From assembly GCA_009782825.1 (NCBI GenBank), contig WRII01000014.1, positions 1 through 50,727 of the forward strand: DNA of 50,727 nucleotides. Reading direction: 5' to 3'. The notes beneath the pieces are model-generated. The model saw only the letters and a list, made by a program, of their open reading frames with translations, did no database searches and had not been told where the DNA came from. The DNA comes from Peptococcaceae bacterium. GTDB lineage: Bacteria; Bacillota; Desulfitobacteriia; Desulfitobacteriales; Syntrophobotulaceae. Shown here piece by piece: positions 17,216 to 24,514 of this stretch. The translations under genes were made by a program, and so were the position numbers. Every line of letters begins with the position of its first letter. Within the stretch, counting starts at the first letter, position 1.

Positions 17216-17662
17216 TTAAAGCTGGCTTGCAGCGTCAGACCAGACTTTAGAGAAATCTTCGAAGAACGTGATAACCGGCTGCAAAAGACTCGCATCATGC
17301 TTGACATTGGCCGAGATAATCTCCTGAAGGTAGAAATTGTAGAGACCTCTGAGAGTGACAGCAATATCGCCGGCTTCCATATTCAAAGTCACATTGAGTT
17401 CTGCCACAATATCCAGCGCGCGGGTCAGACTCTCATTCGCATCTTCATATCTGTCCTCCAGGAGAGCCTTTTCACCTTGATGCAAAAATCTTGTCGCGCC
17501 TTTGTAAAGCATAATCACCAGCTTCTCCGGCGAGGCTGTTTCAGCCGCTGTTTGTTTGTAAGCCGATTGGGGCGATCTGTTGTAACCCGGTGTTACTGCA
17601 GGCATCGCTGCTATTGAAGAGAATTCGAATGACTGCTCAGCCAAATTAGACTGGTTAAGCAT
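17216..17662 (-). CDS. fliS: Flagellin export chaperone FliS
   Basis: FliS binds newly made flagellin in the cytoplasm and delivers it to the export gate. The 148-residue product shows AYKQTAAETASPEKLVIMLY, then the helical bundle with LNVTLNMEAGDIAVTLRGLY and a C-terminal VWSDAASQL. An extra 25 or so residues precede the usual start of homology. GGAGGATACAAT precedes the ATG. It follows fliD across a 163-bp gap holding a perfect hairpin. Confidence 0.92.
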   Translation of the reverse strand: MLNQSNLAEQSFEFSSIAAMPAVTPGYNRSPQSAYKQTAAETASPEKLVIMLYKGATRFLHQGEKALLEDRYEDANESLTRALDIVAELNVTLNMEAGDIAVTLRGLYNFYLQEIISANVKHDASLLQPVITFFEDFSKVWSDAASQL

Positions 17663-17760
17663 ATTGTATCCTCCATTTTTTTATTTATTTAAGGGTCTGC
17701 ACCTAAATACCTTCAACACATAGTGCATCGACACATACTTCATAGAACTTGAACACTTCT

Positions 17761-17799
17761 AGTGTGGTAAGTTTTTCTTTTGGAAAAACTTACCACACT
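17761..17799 (-). promoter_or_regulatory. Perfect 16-bp hairpin between fliD and fliS
   Basis: The arms AGTGTGGTAAGTTTTT (17761-17776) and its exact complement (17784-17799) flank a 7-base loop. There is no clear U-run after it on the minus strand. Like the hairpin after fliS, it sits just downstream of a stop codon, so fliS is bracketed by two such structures. Confidence 0.7.
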
Positions 17800-17825
17800 C
17801 ACGATAAGCCTTCCCACACTCAAGA

Positions 17826-19280
17826 CTAAGACTGCTTACTAAGACCGCTTAACTGGGACATCTGCATTGTCATAGACTCCCTCTGGCTGTCCAAATCAGC
17901 CAGCAACGCTTCCAAGCGCGCAAACTTTAATTTAATCATCTCCGCGTAATTCTCGATACGCACATTGAAATCGTCAATGCGCTTTTTGATGTCTGCGAGT
18001 TGGCTGTCATAGCTCTTGAGAGTCTTGGACAAACGTCCATCAGACATGACATAATCGTGGACAAAATCCTTGAATACATTGGCCATACCCTTTGTGGCCA
18101 TAGCCCCTGACCCGCCGCCCAAGAAATTCTTGACGCTCTCAGGATCTTCCGCCATGGCTTTGGTGAAGACAGCTGTATCAAACACCAATCTGCCGTCCTT
18201 GCCAAAATTATCTGATGAAGTTTGTATGCCGATCTGCTTTAAATTAGTGAATTGGCTGTCGCCGCCCACCCCAAAATCTTTTGAAATCATATCTCTGAGG
18301 CGGCTGCGCAGGGAGTCAACCAGAGGATCCCCAAAGAGGTCGCCTTTGACTTTGGTATCGGCATCGAAGTGTGTCTTGTCATTCAGGAAAGCTACCACCG
18401 AGTTATATTGATCAACAAAAGCCTGCACAGCTTGCTGAGCTTCCGAATAATCCGCCTCAACTTTGACGGTGACGATGCTGCCAACACTATCTCCCGTCAG
18501 GTTCAATGTGACTCCTTTGATGGCGTCCGAAAAAGTATTGGTGGAACTGGTAATATTATCGAGGCCGTTGATGGAAATAACAGCATCCTTCGCCGCCTGG
18601 GTCACGTTTTTCGCGTTGCCCCCCCCATCAATCACACCTAAGGATTGCAAAACATTCCCGGATTTGTCGCTGAACTGAGCTGCATTCTCTTCGCCTGTGG
18701 CCTTATTGATTAGAGCCAGCCTGAAACCGTCGCCTGTCTTTATCACCGAGGCATCGACACCGGCTTTGGCGTCGTTGATGGCCTGGGCAATATCCTGGAG
18801 ACTGGCCCCGCTGCTGATGTCAATGTCAACTTCACGCTGGCCGACGGGAAGATTGGGATTGTCAATTTTGATAGAGATCGTTCCGGCTCCCAGTCCAAGG
18901 CTGTCCTGAGCCGCGGCCACACTTTGAGCATCGCTGGCCACAGTCTGGGCCAAGGCCGCTTGCACGACTTTAATCATATACGTGCCTTCCATCGCCCCTG
19001 GAGCACCCGCCACTTTCAGCGCATTTTCATTGCTGGAAGTCGCTTTCGTAGCTCTCCAGAGGTTTGAATCCCGGAGTTTGTCCAATGTGTTTTCCAGCGC
19101 GGACATACGTGTATTAATATCCCGCCAGGCATCTTTCTTGGCTTCCAAAGCTTTTTGGCTGGCATTAAGCTGGTTTAAAGGCAAAGAGTAATTGTTGACC
19201 ATAACTTGGGTAATCCCCGAAAAATCATAACCGGAAATTCCTGACAAAGAGGGCCTTATATATTCTATAGGTGTTGACAT
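17826..19280 (-). CDS. fliD: Flagellar filament cap protein FliD
   Basis: FliD caps the filament tip and directs flagellin folding there. The 484-residue protein has an N-terminal FliD_N domain (GISGYDFSGITQVMVNNYSL to the LRDSNLWRATKATSSN region), a variable centre, and the C-terminal FliD_C domain (FVDQYNSVVAFLNDKTHFD; final coiled coil RLEALLADLDSQRESMTMQM). The ATG at 19280 has AAAGGAG upstream; the frame continues to a TTG at 19298 that precedes this site. It lies after flaG across the intergenic 102-bp repeat. Confidence 0.94.
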   Translation of the reverse strand: MSTPIEYIRPSLSGISGYDFSGITQVMVNNYSLPLNQLNASQKALEAKKDAWRDINTRMSALENTLDKLRDSNLWRATKATSSNENALKVAGAPGAMEGTYMIKVVQAALAQTVASDAQSVAAAQDSLGLGAGTISIKIDNPNLPVGQREVDIDISSGASLQDIAQAINDAKAGVDASVIKTGDGFRLALINKATGEENAAQFSDKSGNVLQSLGVIDGGGNAKNVTQAAKDAVISINGLDNITSSTNTFSDAIKGVTLNLTGDSVGSIVTVKVEADYSEAQQAVQAFVDQYNSVVAFLNDKTHFDADTKVKGDLFGDPLVDSLRSRLRDMISKDFGVGGDSQFTNLKQIGIQTSSDNFGKDGRLVFDTAVFTKAMAEDPESVKNFLGGGSGAMATKGMANVFKDFVHDYVMSDGRLSKTLKSYDSQLADIKKRIDDFNVRIENYAEMIKLKFARLEALLADLDSQRESMTMQMSQLSGLSKQS

Positions 19281-19304
19281 GCTTATTACTCCTTTCAATT
19301 CCTT

Positions 19305-19406
19305 CTAATGCGGGCTTTGCCCGCAAGTGGTCAGTGATCAGTGGTTAGTGGTCAGTATTGGATTTTCTTGTTTTTTATTGACGCTTCGCGTCTGTAAGTT
19401 ACTAAA
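19305..19406 (-). repeat. 102-bp dispersed repeat, copy A
   Basis: The sequence on the minus strand matches 39382-39483 over 102 bp with a single difference, and shares its right half with 29596-29650. It contains ACTGACC-type 7-bp reiterations and two small hairpins (GACGC..GCGTC and TGCGGGC..GCCCGCA). It fills the gap between the flaG stop and the fliD ribosome site. Confidence 0.92.
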
Positions 19407-19803
19407 TTCTTTCATCTACAGCGATGCCAATAGCTTCCACCAGAGATGCGTAAAAATCAAGTATTTTTTCCGACGGAAATTCGCTCAAAACATCTCCCGA
19501 CTCTGAATTGAGCACTTTGATCATGATTCGTTGGGTCTTATCATGAACAGCAAATTCTATTTTTTTGTCAATCAGCCCCATAAGCTTGTTGAGGCTCTCG
19601 GCCGCATTACCTATAACCTCCTTGTCCTGTTCAGCTTTTTTCAAGGCATCTCGCGGCGTCTCTTCATGAGACACGGCTCCTTGACGGCGCGATACAGCAA
19701 GATGCGCAATTTCTGCAGTCCTTGCAAACTTCTGGCCTTCAGAACCTGCTGCCGCTAAAATGGGCGCGGATGATGTGATTGATTTGATAGGTCTAATTTC
19801 CAT
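19402..19803 (-). CDS. flaG: FlaG family flagellar protein
   Basis: FlaG proteins influence filament length and usually precede fliD. The 133-residue product has the conserved C-terminal FlaG domain: LMGLIDKKIEFAVHDKTQRI, then VLNSESGDVLSEFPSEKILD. The N-terminal 60 residues are variable. AAAGGAATG stands upstream of the ATG. Its stop codon lies in the edge of the 102-bp repeat. Confidence 0.85.
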   Translation of the reverse strand: MEIRPIKSITSSAPILAAAGSEGQKFARTAEIAHLAVSRRQGAVSHEETPRDALKKAEQDKEVIGNAAESLNKLMGLIDKKIEFAVHDKTQRIMIKVLNSESGDVLSEFPSEKILDFYASLVEAIGIAVDERI

Positions 19804-19899
19804 TAATTGTCATTCCTTTCCGCGAAAGGGCTGAAGCGATTGATTCACCCTAAATCTTAATACGTCCTTTCGAAGTTCTTGTTTATACTCTTATTTTTA

Positions 19900-19907
19900 T
19901 TATCGGT
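19900..19907 (-). promoter_or_regulatory. Possible sigmaD-type -10 element upstream of flaG
   Basis: The minus strand reads ACCGATAA here, close to the sigmaD (flagellar sigma) -10 GCCGATAT, about 100 bases upstream of flaG. I see no good TAAA box at the expected spacing, so this is a weak call. Confidence 0.25.
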
Positions 19908-19931
19908 TTGGAATCTTCTTTTCTGAAGCGG

Positions 19932-19973
19932 TTTTTTTTGTAATATTTTTTTTTGTAATATTTTTTTGTAATA
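19932..19973. repeat. Three iterations of a T-run plus GTAATA
   Basis: T(7-9) followed by GTAATA occurs three times in a row just upstream of the queuosine transporter promoter; the last copy supplies the weak -35 box. Confidence 0.8.
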
Positions 19974-19993
19974 TTGCTCATATATGATATAAT
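19966..19993 (+). promoter_or_regulatory. Promoter upstream of the preQ1 riboswitch
   Basis: A perfect TATAAT at 19988-19993 lies 16 bases after a partial -35 (TTGTAA, 19966-19971). A transcript from here would begin just before the aptamer at 20013. Confidence 0.6.
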
Positions 19994-20012
19994 AGCACTA
20001 TCAAAATTAAAT

Positions 20013-20051
20013 AGGACAGTTCGCAACCATCCTGTCCCTAAGCAAAACTAC
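20013..20051 (+). ncRNA. preQ1-I riboswitch aptamer
   Basis: Stem GGACAG/CTGTCC encloses the loop TTCGCAACCATC and is followed by the A-rich tail TAAGCAAAACTA. This fits the compact preQ1 class I aptamer, in which the tail folds back into the stem to form an H-type pseudoknot around preQ1. A long AT-rich hairpin (20058-20091) and an intrinsic terminator follow as the expression platform. The controlled gene is a queuosine-precursor transporter, which agrees with the ligand. Confidence 0.85.
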
Positions 20052-20057
20052 CGGGGG

Positions 20058-20124
20058 CTTTTTAAAGGTGATATTATTCACTTTTAAAAAGAGTTATGGA
20101 GGGTGCCTAAGCGCCCTTTTCTTT
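20058..20124 (+). terminator. Hairpin and intrinsic terminator of the preQ1 leader
   Basis: A 14-bp stem with one G-U pair (20058-20071 with 20078-20091, loop TATTAT) is followed by the stem GGGTGC-CTAA-GCGCCC (20101-20116) and TTTTCTTT. The second element is a rho-independent terminator 60 bases before the transporter start, which makes a transcription-attenuation switch likely. Confidence 0.75.
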
Positions 20125-20183
20125 ATGCTTTCCCTTATGGACAAAGATAGGCTGCACCACCGATCCAGAAAGCCAGGCCGCTT

Positions 20184-20894
20184 ATGCCCAATGAAATCCT
20201 TCTGATCCTCAGCCTGATCGCCATCTACGGCGCGGTACTGCTCAGCTTTGTTCTATTTGGCGAAAAAGGCCTGATCACCTGGACAGTGCTCGCCACCATA
20301 GCTGCCAACATTGAAGTCCTGATCCTCGTGAAAGCCTTTGGCCTGGTACAGACCCTGGGCAATGTCATGTTCGCCTCCACCTTTTTAGTTACAGATATCC
20401 TGAGCGAGATCTATGGCAAAAAACAAGCCAAGCAAGCTGTCAACATGGGCATCTTCGCTTTGGTTTGCTTTCTCCTCATATCCCAGCTATGGCTTTTCTA
20501 TACCCCCACAGAGGGCGATTATGTGTTTCCAAGCATTCAAGGTGTTTTTGAAAACACACCGCGCGTCATGATTGCGGGATTGATCGTCTACGCGATTGTT
20601 CAGCGCTTTGATGTCTGGCTGTACCACCGGCTGTGGCAGCTTACGGAAAAAACCTCCGGATCACGCCGCAAAGCTCTTTGGCTGAGAAATAATCTGGCTA
20701 CGCTGACAAGCCAGCTCTTAAATACTATCCTCTTCACTTTTGGCGCCTTTGCAGGAACCTATAGCCTGGACGAGCTTAGCTCAATCATTCTGACAAGTTA
20801 TCTGATTTATTTCATGACGGCTCTGGCAGATACACCCATCGTTTATCTGGCGCGGAGGATCCATGAGAAAAGGAAATTGAGGCGTGATGCTTAA
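20184..20894 (+). CDS. Queuosine precursor transporter (YhhQ/DUF165 family)
   Basis: A membrane protein of the YhhQ family (also called Vut_1 or DUF165) that imports queuosine precursors such as preQ1 or preQ0 for tRNA modification. The 236-residue product is largely hydrophobic with about six membrane helices and the family core FASTFLVTDILSEIYGKKQA near residues 62-81; the C-terminal part has YFMTALADTPIVYLARR. A preQ1-I riboswitch and terminator precede it, directly supporting the substrate. The ribosome site before the ATG is weak. It stands alone. Confidence 0.88.
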   Translation: MPNEILLILSLIAIYGAVLLSFVLFGEKGLITWTVLATIAANIEVLILVKAFGLVQTLGNVMFASTFLVTDILSEIYGKKQAKQAVNMGIFALVCFLLISQLWLFYTPTEGDYVFPSIQGVFENTPRVMIAGLIVYAIVQRFDVWLYHRLWQLTEKTSGSRRKALWLRNNLATLTSQLLNTILFTFGAFAGTYSLDELSSIILTSYLIYFMTALADTPIVYLARRIHEKRKLRRDA

Positions 20895-20962
20895 AATAGC
20901 TCAAAATATTGCCCTGCACTCTTAAATTGCTCTTAAATTCTCTTGAATTCCTGTATAAATCA

Positions 20963-20990
20963 TTGCTTTTTCAAGTTCATATGATATAAT
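20963..20990 (+). promoter_or_regulatory. Promoter of the amino-acid ABC transporter operon
   Basis: An extended -10, TGATATAAT (TATAAT at 20985-20990), lies 36 bases before the binding-protein start; the -35 is poor (TTGCTT at 20963). Confidence 0.55.
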
Positions 20991-21026
20991 AAGCTCATCA
21001 TAAGCCAAGAAAGAAGGGTTTACTTT

Positions 21027-21842
21027 ATGAGAAAAGTTGCTTATCTAACATTGGTGTGCGCTCTTTTGGTGAGTATGGTGTTTGCTTTTACATCATGCAG
21101 CAACGCCACAAGCAAGGCAGAAAAGCTCATCTGCGGCGTCACAAAATACGATCCCATGAATTACTTAGATGAAAACGGAGACTGGACCGGCTTTGACACG
21201 GAATTTGCCCGGCTCGTTGGCGAAAAACTGGATATGGAAGTGAGTTTCCAGGAGATCGATTGGAACAAAAAGTTTATCGAACTTGAGGCCGGCACCATCA
21301 CCTGCATCTGGAACGGATTTACCGCCAATGCTGTCGACTCGGTCACCAACAGACCCAGACATGAGGACGTTGATTTTAGCTACAGCTACATGCTCAACCA
21401 ACAATGTGTTGTGATCAAGGCGGACAGAGCCGACGAATTCAAGTCTGCCGAAGATTTGCTTGGCAAAACGGCAGCTGCCGAAAAAGGATCCGCGGGAGAA
21501 TCTTTCGCCAAGGAAGCTGTCGGAGACGATGGCAAGATGATTGATTCCACATCACAAATCAATACATTTGTCGAAGTCAAGTCCGGGTCCGTTGACCTTG
21601 CGGTGGTTGACATCCTTCTGGCGCAAAGAATGGCCGCTTCCGGGGACTATACCGACTTAATCATTGCGGATATCACACTGGATCATGAAGTCTATGCGAT
21701 CGGCTTCAAAAAAGGAAGCGAGCTGACCAAAAAGGTCAATGAGGCTATGATGGAATTGTACAACGACGGCACACTGGAAACATTGGCCAAAAAATATGGA
21801 TTGGAAAATTCCCTCAAACTGGATACCGCCCCGGTAAATTAG
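21027..21842 (+). CDS. Amino-acid ABC transporter substrate-binding lipoprotein (family 3)
   Basis: A family 3 solute-binding protein that captures a polar amino acid or similar small substrate outside the membrane. It has a lipoprotein signal with the lipid-attachment Cys at residue 24 (FTSC). Family motifs follow: GFDTEFARLVGEKLDMEVSF, the segment IWNGFTANAVDSVTNRPRHE and TLETLAKKYGL near the end. It is the first gene of a three-gene importer set with permease and ATPase. The substrate cannot be told from sequence alone. AAGAAGGG precedes the ATG. Confidence 0.92.
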   Translation: MRKVAYLTLVCALLVSMVFAFTSCSNATSKAEKLICGVTKYDPMNYLDENGDWTGFDTEFARLVGEKLDMEVSFQEIDWNKKFIELEAGTITCIWNGFTANAVDSVTNRPRHEDVDFSYSYMLNQQCVVIKADRADEFKSAEDLLGKTAAAEKGSAGESFAKEAVGDDGKMIDSTSQINTFVEVKSGSVDLAVVDILLAQRMAASGDYTDLIIADITLDHEVYAIGFKKGSELTKKVNEAMMELYNDGTLETLAKKYGLENSLKLDTAPVN

Positions 21843-21944
21843 GCGCCAGAGCGGCTGTCTCAGAACACACATAACACTCCTTGAGGTTCCTGAGTCACAT
21901 GAAAATAGGGTGCGAAATAGGATTCGATATAAAGGGGAAGGATG

Positions 21945-21977
21945 AAATAAAGGGGAAGGACACCTTCCCCTTTATTT
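21945..21977 (+). terminator. Intercistronic terminator-like hairpin between binding protein and permease
   Basis: Perfect 15-bp arms (21945-21959 and 21963-21977) enclose a 3-base loop; the core GGGGAAGG-ACA-CCTTCCCC runs into TTTATTT. A second copy of the left arm lies at 21929-21941. Such partial terminators keep the binding protein more abundant than the membrane parts. It ends 11 bases before the permease start. Confidence 0.75.
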
Positions 21978-21988
21978 GAGGAAGCGCT

Positions 21989-22633
21989 ATGGGATTTTGG
22001 GACGTTACACTGAAATTGCTGGAGGGTTTTCAAACTACATTTTTAATTTTTGCGCTGACGCTTTTGTTCGCGCTTCCGCTGGGTCTTATCATTTCATTTG
22101 GGTCTATGTCCAAGTTCACCCCGCTGCGTTATCTTGTCAAGACCGTTGTCTGGATTGTTCGGGGCATTCCTCTGATGCTTCAGGTTTTCATTATTTTTTA
22201 CGTCCCCGGCTTCGTTTTTGGCGCTCCGGTAGCGTCACGGTTCAATGCGGTCATTGTCGCCTTTACCATCAATTACGCCTGTTATTTCAGCGAAATTTAC
22301 CGCGGCGGCATTGAGAGTATTTCCCGCAGTCAGTACGAAGCAGGCCAAGTGTTGGGAATGACAAAACCCCAGGTTTTCTTCCGCGTTATTCTCCTGCAGG
22401 TTATTAAACGGATTACGGCGCCTATGTCCAACGAAATCATTACGCTGGTGAAAGACACCGCCTTAGCCCGCGTGATCATTGTTGTGGAGATACTCAAGGT
22501 TGCTGAAGATATCGCGACCACGGGCTTGATCTGGCCACTGTTTTACACTGGAGCGTTTTATTTGCTGTTTGTGGGGATATTGACACTGTTGTTTGGATAT
22601 ATCGAAAAACGATTGAGTTATTTCAAGGCATAA
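21989..22633 (+). CDS. Amino-acid ABC transporter permease (HisM/GlnP type)
   Basis: The membrane channel of the importer. The 214-residue product has about five membrane helices and the permease EAA loop (EAGQVLGMTKPQVFFRVILL, residues ~116-135) that docks with the ATPase; RGIPLMLQVFIIFY is also typical of the family. TGAGGAAG precedes the ATG. The ATPase gene follows 11 bases later, so the two are co-translated. Confidence 0.93.
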   Translation: MGFWDVTLKLLEGFQTTFLIFALTLLFALPLGLIISFGSMSKFTPLRYLVKTVVWIVRGIPLMLQVFIIFYVPGFVFGAPVASRFNAVIVAFTINYACYFSEIYRGGIESISRSQYEAGQVLGMTKPQVFFRVILLQVIKRITAPMSNEIITLVKDTALARVIIVVEILKVAEDIATTGLIWPLFYTGAFYLLFVGILTLLFGYIEKRLSYFKA

Positions 22634-22644
22634 AAGGACGGAAC

Positions 22645-23646
22645 ATGGCTATTTTAGAAATTCGCAACATGGGAAAACGATTTGGCTCAACCGAAGTATT
22701 GAGGGACATCAACTTTTCGCTGGAAGAAGGGGAAACCCTGGCCGTGATTGGCTCCTCCGGCAGCGGCAAGACCACACTTTTGCGCTGCCTGAATTTTTTG
22801 GAGCGGCCGGATGCGGGGTGCATGATTCTGCGCGGCGAAACCTTGTTTGATTCGGAAGCCCAGAATCGGTATGATGAGCAGAGCATCCGGCTAAAACGTC
22901 TGCATTTTGGGCTTGTGTTTCAATCCTTCAACCTGTTTCCTCAATACACCGCGTTGGAGAATGTGGTGCTGGCCCGTGAGCTGGCTGCCCGCAAACAGCC
23001 GGAATATAAGAAGAACAAAAAGAATATTCTAACGAAAACACATAGAGAAGATATGGAGCTTTTGGAGCAAATCGGCTTGGCTTCCAATGAGCCGCCTGCC
23101 CGCAAACGTCTGGATTATAAGAAGAACAAAAAGACTCGTCTAACGAAAACACATAGAGAAGACATGGAGCCATTGGAGCAAATCGGCTTGGCTTCCGATG
23201 AGCTGTCTGCCCGCAAACAGCTGGAGTATAAGAAGAACAAAAAGACTATTCTAACGGAAATACATAGAGAAGGTATGGAGCTCTTGGAGCAAATCGGCTT
23301 GGCTTCCAAGCACGATTTTTATCCGCACCAATTGTCCGGCGGGCAACAGCAACGTGTTGCTATTGCCAGGGCCTTGGCGCTGAAACCTGATATCTTGTGC
23401 TTTGATGAGCCGACCTCCGCACTTGACCCTGAACTGACGGGCGAGGTATTGAACGTGATCCGCGGACTGTCGAAAAAAAACACAACTATGATCATTGTCA
23501 CCCATGAGATGCAGTTCGCAAGTCAAGTGGCGGACACAATTTTGTTTATGGATGAGGGCTTAGTGGTGGAGTATGGAACCCCTCAAGATGTCTTGGAAAA
23601 TCCTTCGAACGAGCGGACGAAGCGGTTTCTTGAACGGTATTCTTGA
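22645..23646 (+). CDS. Amino-acid ABC transporter ATPase with a triplicated 37-residue insert
   Basis: The nucleotide-binding subunit of the importer (GlnQ/HisP type). All catalytic motifs are intact: Walker A GSSGSGKTT (36-44), Q-loop VFQSFNLF (~91-98), signature LSGGQ (230-234), Walker B ILCFDEP (D254-E255) and the switch His in VTHEMQ. Between the Q-loop and the signature, residues ~115-225 are three tandem copies of a 37-residue unit ending in MELLEQIGLAS. One copy corresponds to the normal sequence, so two are extra and the protein is 333 residues rather than about 250. The copies are Lys/Arg-rich (YKKNKK). The insertion lies in the helical subdomain near the permease contact. Confidence 0.92.
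   Translation: MAILEIRNMGKRFGSTEVLRDINFSLEEGETLAVIGSSGSGKTTLLRCLNFLERPDAGCMILRGETLFDSEAQNRYDEQSIRLKRLHFGLVFQSFNLFPQYTALENVVLARELAARKQPEYKKNKKNILTKTHREDMELLEQIGLASNEPPARKRLDYKKNKKTRLTKTHREDMEPLEQIGLASDELSARKQLEYKKNKKTILTEIHREGMELLEQIGLASKHDFYPHQLSGGQQQRVAIARALALKPDILCFDEPTSALDPELTGEVLNVIRGLSKKNTTMIIVTHEMQFASQVADTILFMDEGLVVEYGTPQDVLENPSNERTKRFLERYS
22987..23319. repeat. 111-bp in-frame tandem repeat, three copies, inside the ATPase gene
   Basis: Copies begin at 22987, 23098 and 23209, exactly 111 bp apart. They differ by scattered substitutions, many changing amino acids, so the triplication is not brand new, yet the frame is preserved throughout. Confidence 0.95.
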
Positions 23647-23692
23647 CGAGAAAAAACACAACTATGATCATTGTCACCCATGAGATGCAGTT
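23647..23692. repeat. Displaced 46-bp copy of an internal ATPase segment
   Basis: This stretch just after the ATPase stop matches 23471-23516 inside the gene at 45 of 46 positions. It looks like the scar of a local duplication. No function is apparent. Confidence 0.9.
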
Positions 23693-23828
23693 TTTTATAA
23701 ATAATACACATAATAATAGCGTTTCTCTGAGTCGAATTGATTAATGGTATTATTTACCAGATCTATGATGATGTTTTCCTCTCCTCCCCCTCCTCCTCCT
23801 CCTTCTCCATCAAAACCAAAGCCCCCCA

Positions 23829-24089
23829 TTATAAACTGAATTTTATCTTTTTCATCACTTTTTCTTTATGTTCCATATTTATTATTTTTATTTCTTCGCC
23901 ATTTCTAGTAATGCCGAAAATATTTCCTCCATTATAATCATCACGGCAAAACAGCATGATGTCTTTTAATTCTGGATTAATTTCATAATGACTTTCAATG
24001 GAATTAGCACAACCAAATCCAATCCCTGCTGAGATTAAAATTAATGCAAGTGCTGTTATAAATGTTTCACACTTTCTATTATCTAGCAT
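23829..24089 (-). CDS. Small hypothetical protein with one N-terminal hydrophobic segment
   Basis: I do not recognise this gene. The 86-residue product has a hydrophobic stretch at residues ~10-27 (FITALALILISAGIGFG) followed by C27 and a hydrophilic remainder ending in KEKVMKKIKFSL. It could be membrane-anchored; the region before C27 is not a good lipobox. AGGAG lies seven bases before the ATG at 24089, and a plausible promoter lies upstream, so I think it is real. It is AT-rich and stands in the accessory patch between the ABC transporter and the toxin-antitoxin remnant. Confidence 0.6.
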   Translation of the reverse strand: MLDNRKCETFITALALILISAGIGFGCANSIESHYEINPELKDIMLFCRDDYNGGNIFGITRNGEEIKIINMEHKEKVMKKIKFSL

Positions 24090-24127
24090 CACAATACTCC
24101 TCCCTTTAAAGAATACTTCTGTTATTA

Positions 24128-24156
24128 ATTATATTGTATAAATAATACTTTGTATA
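24128..24156 (-). promoter_or_regulatory. Candidate promoter of the small hypothetical gene
   Basis: On the minus strand TATACA (24156-24151) and TATAAT (24133-24128) are 17 bases apart, about 40 bases upstream of the start codon. Confidence 0.4.
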
Positions 24157-24479
24157 GTTGCTCATCTACAGAAGCCGCTTTCCTGGAAAGCCGGGTTAAG
24201 CAGATCTTGGTTTTTAAAAGGCTAGATATCATCAGGCTTTCACGTTTCGCTTGCTCTATAGATATCTCCCCTGCTTGGCTTCTATTTAAAGGTCTTTTAA
24301 CGCTAATAAAATATTAAAATATCTCCAGATGTTATTTCTTCGCTAAACTGATAGGCGGGGACGGTTCCCATGTATTCTACCTTCAAGTCCTCAGTATATT
24401 TCAGCTTGACGTATTTCAGCTTGAAATTGAAATGGACTCATGCATTGTTGTTCTGTTAACAAGAATCCTGCTAAGCCTA
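24157..24479. other. AT-rich intergenic stretch without a recognisable gene
   Basis: I see no coding region with a ribosome site here. It holds a 13-bp direct repeat TATTTCAGCTTGA (at about 24400 and 24413) and a short GC island (GGCGGGGACGGTTCCC, near 24353). The base composition differs from the neighbouring core genes and suggests imported or decayed DNA. Confidence 0.4.
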
Positions 24480-24508
24480 TTGAAATATTCCTGATCTTTG
24501 CGTATAAT
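24480..24508 (+). promoter_or_regulatory. Strong promoter of the ToxI-like RNA
   Basis: TTGAAA (24480-24485) and TATAAT (24503-24508) are separated by 17 bases, a near-ideal sigmaA promoter. It lies 23 bases upstream of the 34-nt repeats and is the strongest promoter I see in the window, as expected for a type III antitoxin RNA. Confidence 0.85.
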
Positions 24509-24514
24509 ACTAAT

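Noticed and set aside
23737..23937. Plus-strand Ser/Phe/Ile-rich small frame and a pyrimidine tract near 23770-23810
   Set aside because: Low complexity, no ribosome site, and overlaps the better-supported minus-strand small gene.
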